The notes: generated by a model not told the origin, from the sequence alone. A DNA stretch of 64,000 bases from Brassica napus (GCF_020379485.1 NC_063448.1:45827218-45891217); one strand, 5' to 3'; counted from the stretch's first letter, positions 19,405 to 29,879 are shown. Translations and numbers: made by a program.

Positions 19405-20186
19405 AGGAGAAAAGAGTTCAGCCAAGAAAGCTTTAGGAGAGAGAGGTTCATGTGATTGAATTATTTTATTATTTTTGTTTTTATTTCTGTGTGAACTCCT
19501 CCTCCATAAACCCTTGACGGGGGTGCTCTCGGTGGTTCGAAGAGTTTCTAAAGGAAAAAAATTAAATGAAAAAGACTATAATTAGAGAGAACCGGTCCTA
19601 AACTAAGAGGAAGAAGAATCGGTAAGCATCCTACATGGCTCATGCTCATTGGCTGTAGTCTTTTTACACGAAAAAGGGTCTCTTCTCTTCTGGAGATTTC
19701 TCTTCGTCCTCGATTCTGTCTGAAATCTCCAACGCTGAGCTTTCGATTCTGGAGCTCACTCTTTCTTCAATGGCGTTAACCAATAACAAAGTCTCTTGTT
19801 TTATCCTCATACTCACCACATGAACACTCTTAAACCCATAAAAATCGCTCTCATTGGCTTCTCATCATCACCCGCTTCCCAGAGTTTCGTTCTCTCTCTC
19901 GTCCGCTGTGATGCTCCTTTGATGGATTGTGTATTATGTCTCTATCTCTGAGGTCTTTGATTGATCAAAAGTTTGAGTCTTTTCCATCTGGGTTTGCTCT
20001 GAGATTCTGCTATTATCAAATGGACTAATCGTCAATGGCAAGTCAGAGTTCTGTTATAGATAAAGTTTTTACGAATAGAATGAGTTTATGGGAAGAGAAA
20101 TGATGTGGATTTGCTTTAATATGTCTAGTACTTGAATCACATCTCCTTGTTGAGTCTTAAGGTTTGATCCATGTCCTGTTTTGCAG
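19405..20186. other. Region before the captured exons; no complete gene
   Basis: Moderate GC, with C/T-rich stretches that look like plant 5' UTR sequence at about 19670-19920. I could not tie this to a specific gene. It probably belongs to the same mosaic as the exon fragments that follow. Confidence 0.4.
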
Positions 20187-20275
20187 CATGACTTATTGTG
20201 GTTATTGCCAGAGGGTGAAACAGCTGTTGACTCAGCTAGGTGCAACTTTTAAAGTGCTTGAGCTCGATGAGATGA
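20187..20275 (+). pseudogene. Captured exon of glutaredoxin C1 (GRXC1-like)
   Basis: An 89-bp exon bounded by TTTTGCAG and GTAAG encodes TYCGYCQRVKQLL and runs to KVLELDEM. The CGYC active site and following residues match plant glutaredoxin C1, a thiol-disulfide reductase. The expected Lys before TYCGYC is Met here. The neighbouring GRXC1 exons are absent, so this is a gene fragment. It lies among pieces of unrelated genes. Confidence 0.85.
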
Positions 20276-20572
20276 GTAAGAAACCAACCAAATCTCTATC
20301 ATTGAACCTGGATTGTCAAGTAACCAAATAAAGAGTGTTGTAGAGACAAAGGAAGTGAAGAAAGAGTGTTGTGTTTTATATTGTCAAGTAACCAAATAAA
20401 GAGAGATCCTTTGTTGTGTTGTTGTTAACTTTGGTTTAAACGAAAGACATCAAAACTATGTTGTTTATGCTATGGTTTGGTTAATGAAAGACTAATTTGA
20501 GTTGAGATTCTTTCTGTTTCTCTATTATATACATAGCAAGAGTATTGCCTTGGAAATCGACTTTTGTACCAG

Positions 20573-20630
20573 GATGCAGGGAAAACTGTGATGATTATGG
20601 GACTGATCAATAATTTTGCCAAAGCTCATG
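20573..20630 (+). pseudogene. Captured exon piece of mitochondrial ATP synthase beta subunit
   Basis: A 58-bp exon-like block flanked by CCAG and GTATGT reads DAGKTVMIMGLINNFAKAHG. It closely matches the P-loop region of F1-ATPase beta (normally GVGKT, then IMELINNVAKAHG). The Walker A glycine/valine is changed. No other beta-subunit exon is nearby, so it cannot function. Identification rests on this short but distinctive motif. Confidence 0.75.
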
Positions 20631-20739
20631 GTATGTACTTTCAAGTTTTCTGTTATCAAAGTAAGCTTTTGCGGATTCTCTGTGACTCACCCTCCTTATG
20701 TTTGCTTGCCTAAAACTGAATATGGATTGGGCTTAAGAA

Positions 20740-20920
20740 GAGTCGCTGACTGGAGTTATGTTTTGTCAAAGATGAGTGCAGAATCTGGAGGTATGTTTTG
20801 TCAAAGATCAGTCCAGCACAGTCGATATTCTCCACATGGGGAGAGCTTCTTGGATGCGGCAAGACTTCTCCGTAATGTTGTTGCTCAATCCCATGATTTA
20901 CTTCAGAGTACTTGTTGAGG
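20740..20920 (+). pseudogene. Exon-like fragment of an unidentified gene
   Basis: Plus-strand reading gives SGGMFCQRSVQHSRYSPHGE and then LDAARLLRNVVAQSHDLLQS, ending TC and a stop at 20918. Codon use looks coding, and the block follows possible splice signals. I do not recognise the family. It may be the third piece of the same captured mosaic. Confidence 0.4.
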
Positions 20921-20934
20921 TATTAAGGCAATCA

Positions 20935-21110
20935 TTCAACAACTAAAAGAAAAAAAAAAATTTTAAGAACCTCTAAGAAGTTCTTCCATTGGACAATGAA
21001 AAACTTAATTACACTTACAAAGGTTCTAAACTTTTTAAATCACCCAATTAACTATAAAATTATTCATTAGAGCCTCTAATGGGTTCTTACCATTGGAGTT
21101 GCTCTTAGGT
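20935..21110. other. AT-rich segment ending in MITE-like terminus
   Basis: Ends CCATTGGAGTTGCTCTTA (21091-21108), which resembles termini of Brassicaceae MITEs. The matching left end was not found, so this could be the right edge of the exon-capturing element. Confidence 0.3.
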
Positions 21111-21602
21111 CCTAAATACAAATTAGCTTTAGTTCGCATTCGAAAAGATCAAACCAGATAAAACAAATTCATTCCTTAAACGTGTGGGACGTGAGGCCTC
21201 TACTATCTACACTCTAATTCTTCCTCCCAGTATATTCAAACTAAAGCAGGTTTCTAAGAAGATCAATTTAAGCTAGTGTAGGACCAAAATGATCAGGTGT
21301 TATTGTAGCATAATTTTTCATAACAACATCCACCTTCCCAATTTTGTAAATTGGTACCCCAATAGCTAAAATGATCCTTTTAAAAAAAAATTGTAGTACT
21401 GACACCAACATTTCAGATACTTGCAATAGAATAGCATATACTAGTGTTGATTAAAGGATTGATGATCTAATACATGAAAATATACTTAGAGAAAGCAAAA
21501 AAAAAAGGTTTTCTTGATCATTATTCACATAGAAAGTCGTATGTTTTGTAGAGAGTAACGAGCATATAACTTAGCTATAAAACATTTAAACATGCCGTAC
21601 AT
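21111..21602. repeat. Segmental-duplication spacer, copy 1
   Basis: Shares long stretches with two other places. The block with GTGGGACGTGAGGCC (21184-21198) recurs at 46567-46581. The block with GTTTTGTAGAGAGTAACGAG (21543-21562) recurs at 27579-27598. The part around 21330-21475 recurs at about 48870-49000. In each case it lies between an F-box pseudogene and an LST8 copy. Confidence 0.8.
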
Positions 21603-21746
21603 AGAGACACTCTGCTCTAGAGATTGCTTGCATCTTAAAGCTTTCTTGTCGGGATTATTGTCTGTACGGAACACAAACTGCATGATACGTTTTTTTTTTT
21701 CTTTTGGGGCTAGCTGTTTCTTTCTTCAGCATGTGAATAGGCTTGA
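21603..21746 (+). pseudogene. LST8 fragment: intron 1 and first codons of exon 2
   Basis: Matches intron 1 of the LST8 copies at 38790-38923 and 50680-50755, and continues into CAG plus CATGTGAATAGGCTTGAG of exon 2. It then switches to Cassandra LTR sequence. Only this scrap of the first LST8 copy survives. Confidence 0.8.
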
Positions 21747-22412
21747 GCTGGAGTAGTGGAAGGATGGGTGACTTATCGGGAAGTGATTCGCGATAGCGTG
21801 CGAGTGAGGCCAAAGCACGGGGAAAGGTCGGGTGGTGATTGCAGGGTCAGTAAACAATGATTTCGAACCTTAACGGACCGATCGCTAGAACGGGATGGGG
21901 CCCACGGACCGAGAGAACAGGCGTGGGTGGCCCATTAGCTATTGGCGGTGGGGGCGTTACAAGTGGTATCAGAGCTGGTCAGCCATCTCGGTTCTGACCC
22001 GAGAGGCGTCTTGAGACTTGTCGTGGGGCGCAACGAGGACGTTGCGTTCTTTGAGAGGAGGTGAATTGTAACGTCCCGAGTTGTGATATATGGAAAGGCT
22101 TAAGAGAATGATTTGGCTACCTATGTCACTAAAGTTAACTTACCTTTTCCGTCACACATCCATTTAGAACTTCAGAGTTAAGCGTGTTTGGGCTAGAGTA
22201 GTGAAAAAATAGGTGACCTATCGGGAAATGATTCGCGATATCGTACAAGTGAGGCCAAAGCACGGGGAAATGTCGGGTGGTTATTGCAGGGTCAGTAAAC
22301 AATGATTTCGAGCCTTGGAAAATTAATGCACCACCCGTCAAATGGGATGGGCCCACGGGCCGAGTGAGCAGGCGTAGGTAGCCCGTTAGCCGTGGACGGG
22401 TGGGGTGTTACA
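21740..22412 (+). mobile_element. Cassandra-type TRIM retrotransposon carrying 5S rRNA sequence
   Basis: The right LTR (22067-22412, 346 bp) begins TGTAACGTCC and ends GGTGTTACA. The left LTR is cut at its 5' side and spans about 21740-21961. Between them are only 105 bp: a primer-binding site TGGTATCAGAGC (21964-21975) and a purine tract GAGAGGAGG just before the right LTR. The LTRs contain sequence clearly derived from 5S rRNA (AGTTAAGCGTG, then GGGCTAGAGTAGTG and ATAGGTGACC in the right copy). A very short non-coding LTR element with 5S sequence in its LTRs is the hallmark of Cassandra. It encodes nothing and depends on other elements. Confidence 0.9.
22067..22412 (+). repeat. Right LTR of Cassandra, with 5S-like internal promoter
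   Basis: Complete 346-bp LTR. The 5S-like block lies at about 22165-22235 and includes equivalents of the 5S internal control region, recognised by TFIIIA/Pol III in real 5S genes. It differs from functional 5S at several positions, so it is unlikely to be a 5S gene. Confidence 0.88.
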
Positions 22413-22719
22413 GGAAGCCAAATTCATTGACTCCACAACCACTGAGGCTTGTTCCAAAAGTTTCAATCTTTTCGGTCTCTATCATCGATCACATTCTAGG
22501 CTTGCAAATCCGCATAGTCACCAAGATACGTATCCCGTACAACAGAAAAAGGAGCATCTTCAAATCAGTTAGAATGGTTACTGGTATGGCGCTGCAAGGC
22601 CTTGTATGTATTATCTGCTTGTTTAAATCTGGTGAGTTTTGTAATATGATTTCTAAGAACAATTAAAGTTTAAGCAGTTGTATAACAACATAAGTAACGC
22701 TCTTAGTGAATAGGAAGAT
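22413..22719. other. Spacer between Cassandra and F-box copy B; not recognised
   Basis: A plus-strand frame of 88 codons ends at 22666, but I see no known domain in it. Around 22630 a 14-base match to the minus-strand F-box exon 2 sequence (TGGTGAGTTTTGTAA) suggests decayed F-box material. Confidence 0.35.
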
Positions 22720-24396
22720 GATTACAAAAACAAAAAAAACAAGAGGGAGAAATAGCAAACAGTCTTAATGAATCTAAGATTAAACGATGAAAAAGTAACA
22801 CGAAATAGTGACTCCTCTAATCTCATCTGCTTGTTTTCAACTTTAAACGTAAGGTAAAGTTCATCCAACTGTTTGACCATCGTGTCTAAATTCTTTCTGT
22901 TTTTAAGCATAAGTTTCACAAATGAAGCCACATGCATTGGTTTTATATCCATACTATATCCATACAGTACTTGTTCTAAGAGACTCCATCTTTTGATATC
23001 CCGCATTCTTTCAGATTAAATCCTTCGAATTTCAAATAAATGTCAAGAAACACCACCTGTTTTAATAAAATAGATACAATACAAAAGTGGGTTCATGGAT
23101 ATATTAGAACTCGATGATAGCTGCAAGAAAAAGGAGGTTAATAGTGGTGAACATACCAGTGTGGTGTTGCTAGACCTTGCACGTAATGTTAAGGTCTCTA
23201 AATCAGGTGAGTTTTGTAACAGTCTCAGCAATAACATACGGGAATAACATACTGAAAGATCTTTGTATCAAGAGTCAGAGTTTTGACCTTGAGTATCGGG
23301 AAAGGAACACCACGAATCTCAGCAAGATATAAAATCTAATAGAAAGAACCAAAAAAGAAAAAGATAATGAAATATTGATTAGTAACGAGATTATGAGTTA
23401 TGACATAGCCTTTTCAAAACCTATAGAAAATCAACTTCTAATGAACACTAATCCATGCAACCAACTGATTTTTAGGCATTATTGAGAATGCAATAATGTG
23501 ATCCCAAAAACATATATACCTGAATAAAGTTTCTCCCAAGCGTAAGCTTCTCTACGTTCTTTAACTTATCTAGCATCTCCAGCACCCTGACTTGGAGAAA
23601 ATCAGCATTAATGTCAGGGTTCAATGGGAGCAAGGCAATTTCCAGCTTAGCTTCAGTTAAAGAAGAGATATCAACCAAAGTACATGACAACTCAGAGTTA
23701 AACAATCCGAGACAGTGGATGTGTGGTGCCACAATTTGCGTTGGCCATAAATACGTCACGGTGCGATTTACATCTAATGTTCTGAGACGTAGGGATTTGC
23801 TGAGATCAAGAACCTTTAGTTCCCAGCAGTCATACAATGTTAAATTCTCAAGGATAGGACAACCTGATAGAATCTTAGCCATGGATTCATCAGAGAGTCT
23901 ACTAAAACTCAAGGATAACTTCTGTAAGGATGTCCAAGACACGGTGCATTCGAGAACCATCGTATGTTGAGAATGTATTTTGAGTTGCTCGAAAGAAGTA
24001 CTGTTGTATAAGAAATCTGGAAGCTTATACTTACTAAAATAATAACGCATAGTCCAGGGTCATATTCTCAACGTTGTGGGACATAGCGAACTTCATCAAC
24101 CTTTCGATGTCGATGTAGGGTATGTTCTCCCTAAAGGGTGTTATAGTGAGGTGAAAACTCTTCGTTTTGGGAGCTGTGTAGCGAGTTAGGGTTTCGTTTA
24201 CCGAAGCTGCAGTGTATGGATCCACAACTAAGGAGATAGAAGGTATATCACACCATACATGCCTCCATCGTCTAGACAAGATGGACGTACTGATGGCTAA
24301 TTTTGTCGGAACAAAACAGGGTATGTGTTGGAGGATCACATCTGGCAAATTTCTTATCGAGTCTACTGCTCCTTCGATTTTCTTGTCGTCGGCCAT
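22720..24396 (-). pseudogene. F-box/LRR/FBD gene copy B, nearly complete
   Basis: Exon 1 begins at 24396 with MADDKKIEG and a clear F-box (LPDVILQHIPCFVPTKLAIS, then SRRWRHVWCDIPS). LRR segments run to about 23522 with a GTATAT donor. A one-base frameshift near 24050 interrupts it. Exon 2 (about 23340-23160; VPFPILKVKTLTLDT) has a second frameshift near 23225. Exon 3 (about 23010-22745) keeps part of the FBD (HVASFVKLMLKN, DELYLTFKVEN) but lacks the usual FBD end. Functional relatives act as SCF substrate receptors. This copy is best seen as a young pseudogene; the first frameshift alone could be a sequencing error. Confidence 0.85.
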
Positions 24397-24402
24397 CTTT
24401 AT

Positions 24403-25107
24403 TGCTACATATATTTTTGTAGAATCACATCCTTATGAATCAAAGATCAAACTTCAAATAAGAATACTCTCTTATTAATGCTTAAGAAACTCCACAAAAC
24501 TTAAGTTCTCTCAATCACACAAATCATATGTTATGTCACATTTTGACATCTCCATATATATATAAACATAAATTCCTAAACACACAAGACATATGATAAT
24601 TAGATAACTCCTAATTATCAAGGACTTTCCTATATAAATAGATAGCTTGATCTCCAAGCTACTTCAAGCTTATCTCAACATTCTCCCTTTTAAGCTTCAA
24701 TTCACTTGCTCCAACATTTTGAACTCTAATCAAATTTCTCATCTCTTTAAACTTAAGTTTTCCAAGTGACTTTATCAATATATCAGCCTTTTGTTCATTT
24801 CCCGGGATGTGCTCGACTTCAATCTGCTCACTCTCTACACATTCTCGTATGAAGTGAAATCTTCTATGAATGTGCTTACTACGTCCATGGAAGACATGGT
24901 TTTAAGTCAAGGTGTTGGCCGATTTGTTATCAACCCGAATGGTCACTTTGATGATGCCTCAGCCAACAACTTCACTAAGAAACTCCTGAAGCCACACGGC
25001 TTGTTTAGCTTCTTCTGTTGCTGCCATAAACTCAGCTTCACCCGATGAGAGCGCAAAGATCTCTTGTTTCATCACATTGCTGATCCAGTCTTCAGCTCCT
25101 TCGATCT
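24403..25107 (-). mobile_element. 3' end of a Copia element: LTR plus RNase H remnant
   Basis: On the minus strand, about 25107-24960 reads as Copia RNase H (KQEIFALSSGEAEFMAATEE, then QAVWLQEFLSEV). Degraded pol sequence follows, then a purine tract AAAAGGGAGAA and an LTR of about 280 bp (24403-24682) that starts TGTTGAGATAAG and ends TGTAGCA. The 5' part is missing. It lies exactly between the start codon of F-box copy B and a second F-box fragment (D). Confidence 0.8.
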
Positions 25108-25237
25108 TCCATCGTCTAGATAAGAGGGATGTACTGATGGCTAATTTGGTCGGAATAAAGCAGAGTATGTGTTGGAGGATCACATCTGGTAAATTGTTGA
25201 TCATGGCGCCTTTGAATTTCCTGTCGTCATCGGACAT
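25108..25237 (-). pseudogene. F-box fragment D, joined to Copia RNase H
   Basis: Starts MSDDDRKFKG, continues through an intact F-box N-terminus (NNLPDVILQHILCF, TSLLSRRW), then runs without a stop into Copia RNase H sequence at about 25107. The open reading frame of 92 codons is thus a chimera. Upstream flank TTGCGATATTATTCTTA matches the region upstream of copy C, so D keeps a real F-box 5' end. Confidence 0.8.
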
Positions 25238-25396
25238 CTTAGTTTAGTTTTGCGATATTATTCTTATGGCATAGCTTGTAAATATAGGATATTTTTGGTC
25301 ATATAATGGGATTAGGCTCAAAATACTAATGGGCTTTAGTTGCATTCGATAAGATCAAACCAGATAACCAAATTTATTTCATAAAGTGTCCCCGAA
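25238..25396. repeat. Segmental-duplication spacer, copy 2 (left part)
   Basis: Matches copy 1 around 21130-21175 (GATCAAACCAGATAA) and copy 3 near 45515-45550 (ACTAATGG, CTTTAGT). It continues after the Helitron at 26784-26828 and after the MITE at 27571-27632. Confidence 0.7.
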
Positions 25397-26783
25397 TCCT
25401 TTATATACTAATGCATAAGTCACATCGCTAATCAAATTTTGACAAATGGAAAACACTTTAAAAAAAAATTGATTGAAAATAATTCTTTTTCATCCCTAAT
25501 TTTTAGCAATTATATCTTGATAAGTCACATCGCTAATCAAATTATAACCCTCTGTTTTTTTTTTTTACTTCAAAGTTCCTTTTATATTTCATCGTTGCCA
25601 TACAAACAACCAACACCAACACAACAAACCGAGTAATGCCCTGTGGAAACAACAGAAACAGAGCGCATAACCCCAAAAACTGAGGAGACTCCACCCTCTC
25701 CTTACAACCTTCGTACTCAACCCTCTGTTATCTCCCTTTTTTTTCTATATTCCCCAACAAAAAAAGATCTTATAATCTCTCTTAAATTTTCAATTTTGAC
25801 ATGTGTTTCTTTATATCATCTTTTCTTTCTGTAACAAATTTTTTCTTGGTCTAGATTAGTACTTAAAAATCATTTATCGACAAGATTTTATATTGATTTG
25901 GTGGAATTATGGGAAGAAATTGATACTGGTACGATAATGGTCACTGTTTAGAGAGAGTATGGAGCATAAAATATTTTACTCCTAGACAACCATAACTACA
26001 CTCTCGGCATTTATCTTCGAGTTGAATATACGAAGCATAAGGTTTTGGCCTTGACAAAGAAAGTTCTGCGTGTTTTCAATTCTCTACCATTTTTCTTTGA
26101 TTTGTTGACTAATTTTTCATTTGTTGAATTTTTTTTCCAGTATTCCTTACAGCAATCGAGGATGCTAAAGCTATTGTTGAACATATCACAGAGTTTGAAT
26201 TTCTGAATCCAAAGGTGAATTTACTTTATTTAATTTGTTGCTGAAACTTAACTTAATTATTGCCAGACAATTCTTTTTAATATATAAAAGGCAAGCTAAA
26301 GTTATAAATTTTGATCTTATAAATTCAACAAACTAATGTGGGTTAATTTTGTTTAAATGTATGATTTTTGAAAGAAAAAAAATGTTAGGTAAATTAACAT
26401 AAAATGTCAATTTTAATCTATAAAACTTTAAATAGTAAATTTATTACATTCATCCTATCTAAATTTTGCAATAAACTACATTAAGTATTTGTTATTCTGT
26501 ATGTAATCATCAAATATTGTATTTCAAGTATATTTTGTATTTTGGTATATATTTTATGTACTTTTGAAAAATTCTACAAACATGTATCAATTTTATAATG
26601 AAATCAAAGTTATTGGTTTATCCCTTTAACCGTTTTGTTTCAATGCATGTATCTCTAATATCATGTGCCATTGTTCATACAATATTTTAAATAATACTTA
26701 CTCTTATTGAAAATTTATGACGATGATTAACTAATTTTAAAAAAAGTGAATTGACATGTGCGTAGCACAGGTGGTAATACTAG
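25397..26783 (+). mobile_element. Non-autonomous Helitron
   Basis: Begins TCCTTTATATACTAATGC after an A and ends CTAG (26780-26783) before a T, as Helitrons do. A short hairpin GTGCGTAGCAC lies 10-20 bases before the 3' end (about 26758-26768). There is no terminal inverted repeat or target duplication. The sequence right of the end (TATTCAAACTAAAGC) equals the uninterrupted sequence in spacer copy 1 at 21233-21248. No Rep/helicase is encoded. Two interior blocks look like exon pieces: about 25640-25740 (TERITPKTEETPPSPYNLRT) and about 26150-26215, ending in a GT donor (IEDAKAIVEHITEFEFLNPK). Neither is identified. Confidence 0.75.
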
Positions 26784-26828
26784 TATTCAAACTAAAGCGG
26801 GTTTATTGATCATTTTTCACAATGGTGA
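26784..26828. repeat. Segmental-duplication spacer, copy 2 (middle part)
   Basis: Equivalent to 21234-21262 and 21515-21530 of copy 1 (ATTCAAACTAAAGC, TTGATCAT, TTCACA); the segment between is deleted. Confidence 0.65.
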
Positions 26829-27567
26829 GGTCATCTCTAACCTTACTCCATCTTATACTCCAAAATAGAGTAATAACTAGGGTTACTCTATTTATGAAGT
26901 AATTTTACCCATTACTCCATTTTGGAACTGAAGTTTTATTTATTTATAGAATAGTCTTTAAATCATAAATATTTTTATTTCTTACATTTTCCTCATTTTT
27001 ATTTAATAAGTTAATATTTAAAAATAATACAATAACATGGAAATATGATTTCCATAAGAGAATATTTAATAATTTTAAATAATGATGGATAAACTAATCA
27101 AAATACTAAAATTAAACATAAAAAAAAAGTAATTTTTTTAATCCAGTAAATCATTTCTGGAACCGCCTAGATTAGTGAAGTATTGTCCAAACAATATTCA
27201 TTATAAATGCATTAGTTGACCATTTGTGAAAAAATATTCTAATGTTCACTATAGAACCAAAATATACTATTATATATATATATATATATATATTTATGAT
27301 TATTGTACTTTTTAATAATAAATATTTAATTTAAATAAATTAGACTTTTATGGAAGCTTTCTAAACATAAAATAGTTGGGGTTCATTTGTAATTTTTTTA
27401 TAAGTAGAAGGTATTTCTAGAAATTATTAATTAAATAAAAGTGAAACTATTTTAGAATATTTCTTTTTGGAGTAAAAAAAGGAGTAATACATTGGAGTAA
27501 AACTCAACTACATTTTGGTGTTGCACTATTTTAGAGTAAAAAATACAGTAATACATTGGAGATGCAC
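26829..27567. mobile_element. MITE, probably Tourist/Harbinger-like
   Basis: The ends are GGTCATCTCTAA at the left and, reverse-complemented, GTGCATCTCCAA at the right (9 of 12 match). Flanking triplets are TGA and TAA. Both subterminal regions have TTACTCTATTTTGGAGT-like motifs in inverted orientation. No coding capacity; an (AT)n run lies at about 27271-27291. The insertion separates parts of spacer copy 2 that are closer together in copy 1. Confidence 0.65.
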
Positions 27568-27570
27568 TAA

Positions 27571-27632
27571 GTCATATGTTTTGTAGAGAGTAACGAGCAA
27601 ATAATTTAGCTATAGAAACATTAAAACATTTT
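27571..27632. repeat. Segmental-duplication spacer, copy 2 (right part)
   Basis: GTCATATGTTTTGTAGAG onward matches 21535-21590 of copy 1 closely, then stops near 27632. Confidence 0.75.
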
Positions 27633-27742
27633 ACACTAGGGTCGGTCCGCCCTACGGGCGGGATATTAGTTAATTTGATATTCACTAAATGCTCGAGTTG
27701 AAATTTGTTTTAAGATTCAAGAATTTGGTTATCTGTTATGTC

Positions 27743-29397
27743 TTACTTATTAGTATGCGGTGGTATAGGGATAGCATTTGTATCAACAACTCCAAACTTG
27801 CTATACCGAACACCTCTATTGACGGTGGGGTCAAACCAGTCACATTTGAAGAGAACGCATTTCAGCTTCACCAGGCCGGGGAACTCTACTTCGATGATCT
27901 CTTGTAAGATTCCATAGAAATCAGTTTCACCTTTCACACATACTCCATAGTTCATTGTTGCTCGCCGACTTCCATATCCGTAAGTGTGAAAAGTGTAGTC
28001 TCGTGTGAAATACATTGATGCTGTGGTGACCTTAGCGACCGGACCTTGTATCATTTCGTGAAACCACTAGGGATAGAATGGATCATCATAATCAACCTGG
28101 ATCATCAACATATATATATATATAACTTCATAATCAACCTTGAATATTATATTGTGATGTTTATACCTGCGTTTTCAACCACTTCACAAAATGTTGGTCT
28201 TTCCTTTTGTTGAGATCATTGGTTGATATCCCTGGTATAGCTTCTTCGACTTGGGCAACGAAATCGCTGTTTTATGCCAATATATATATCATTAAAGAGT
28301 ACTATATATATATATATATATTCCATATATATATATGTGTGGTAAAAATATGTAACGACCAAATTAATTTTAATTACCTTTCAAATGCCTCAATCTCCTC
28401 GCAGTTAAGAAGTATATATGTGTGGGCACTGTGAGCATCATCTTCGCTCGACCACCAAACTTCTTTCAATTTCCCACCAAGACGTCCAATCTGACAGAAT
28501 ATGTCTGGAACATCTTCAACAATATATGTCGGCATAACACCACCATCATCATATCTGCTCGTAGTCGTTTTCCGTGTTCGGACTTGGGACCCAAAGTAGT
28601 ACGACGTGAAGTGAGATGTTTCCTCATTCAAACTCCCAGCAACTATTGAACCTTCCACCCTAGCCAGATTTTTGGCTTTCCCTTTCAAATATTTCATGGC
28701 TCGCTCGTAAGGATACATCCATCCGTTATGAACAGGTCCACGAAGCAATGCCTCGTACCGAAGGTGGACAACTAAATGTTCCATGACGTCAAAAAATGAC
28801 GGAGGAAAAATCTTCTCCAAGTTGCACATCAAGATCGGGATATTCTCATCAAGTTGTCTGATGACATCTACAGTTAAGGTGCGTGCGCTAAGATCTCTGA
28901 AAAAATTTACGATGCCTGCAAATGTACAAGCCAACGTAAGATACTTTTCATAAGTTTTTTTCCAAGAAGAAGTAATAATAGCTTTATTTGTTACATGCAA
29001 GTGCCTCGTGAACATTTTTTTGAAGCAACTCCGCAAATGCAAATGGTAGAAGTCGTTGCATAAACACATGACAGTCATAGCTCTTCATCCCTGAAAACTT
29101 ATGTCCCTGCTGATCAACACATCTTGATAGATTTGTAACATGTCCATCAGAAAACTTCACATCTGATGCCACCCACTTGAACAACGCTGATTTTACTTCT
29201 GCTGACAATTTGAAAATGGGAACCAGAATTTTCTCATTGTTTCTAATATGCAGCTCAATCCTAGAACATAAAGCAGGCAAATCCAACCTTGAGTTCTTGT
29301 TATCTTTTGTCTTCCCGGGGACGTTCAACAATGTATTGATGATGTTGTCAAAGAATTTCTTTGCCTGTGTGGTGAGCGGGATGAAACTCGAGACCAT
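27743..29397 (-). pseudogene. CACTA TNP2-type transposase fragment (DUF4218 and DUF4216 parts)
   Basis: On the minus strand, 29397-28374 gives the DUF4218 region of CACTA transposases (GMKSYDCHVFMQRLLPFAFAE, FFRDLSARTLTVD, IFPPSFFDVMEHL, RGPVHNGWMYPYERAMKYLK, EGSIVAGSLNEET). Next, 28110-27743 gives the DUF4216 region (ASMYFTRDYTFHTYGYGS, VLFKCDWFDPTVNRGVRYSK). The catalytic Transposase_21 part that should precede is missing, cut off near 29400 by a LINE tail. A stop lies between the two blocks and frames shift, so it is dead. No CACTA ends were found around it, so it is not the lost transposase gene of the element at 14205-18900. Confidence 0.88.
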
Positions 29398-29399
29398 AT

Positions 29400-29879
29400 T
29401 TTCTTTGCCTGCCCCAACTCTTTTACAGTATGGGATAAGCTGGTAAATTGTTTAACTGGATCTAGGACTGATCCCGACTGGATGTCTACTTTGCAGTTTG
29501 TGAGTACTAACTCTCTCTACAATATGGACAGAATTCTGTTAAAGATGGTGTTTCAGAGCTGCATCTATCACGTGTGAAGGGAGCGGAACGAGAGGAGACA
29601 TCACACAGGTTTTCGGACAGTGGACCAAGTATATCGGATCATTGACAAGTCTATACGTAATAGGATCACGTCCCTGCGTTATAGGGTGAACCACAAGTTG
29701 CCTGGTATAATGCAAAGTGGTTTGCAATAACAACATAGGCTAGGAGGTTTACAAATTCATTCTTTTGCATTGTATAGATTTTGTTTTATCCTTCATAGTC
29801 TTTCATAGCTGATGTAAATGCCCATTCTTTCTACTTTGATCAATAAATTTCACATTTCATCAAAAAAAAAAAAAATTTA
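29400..29879 (+). mobile_element. 5'-truncated LINE 3' end with poly(A)
   Basis: Plus-strand reading from about 29430 gives the end of a plant LINE reverse transcriptase (MVFQSCIYHV, a stop, then RERNERRHHTG and DKSIRNRITSLRYRVNHKLPG). A 3' UTR and a 14-A tail at 29863-29876 follow. Only the last ~450 bp are present. It abuts the CACTA fragment near 29400, opposite in direction. Target duplication not resolved. Confidence 0.75.

Noticed and set aside
22165..22235. A 5S rRNA gene
   Set aside because: Only part of 5S is present, with several changes, and it lies within LTRs of a TRIM element.
27637..27672. A CACTA-like start (CACTAGGG) and a CCGCCC-TAC-GGGCGG hairpin followed by TTAG, like a Helitron 3' end
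   Set aside because: The terminal bases are not CTRR, the CACTA motif lacks a matching partner, and no 5' end was found. Too weak to list as an element.
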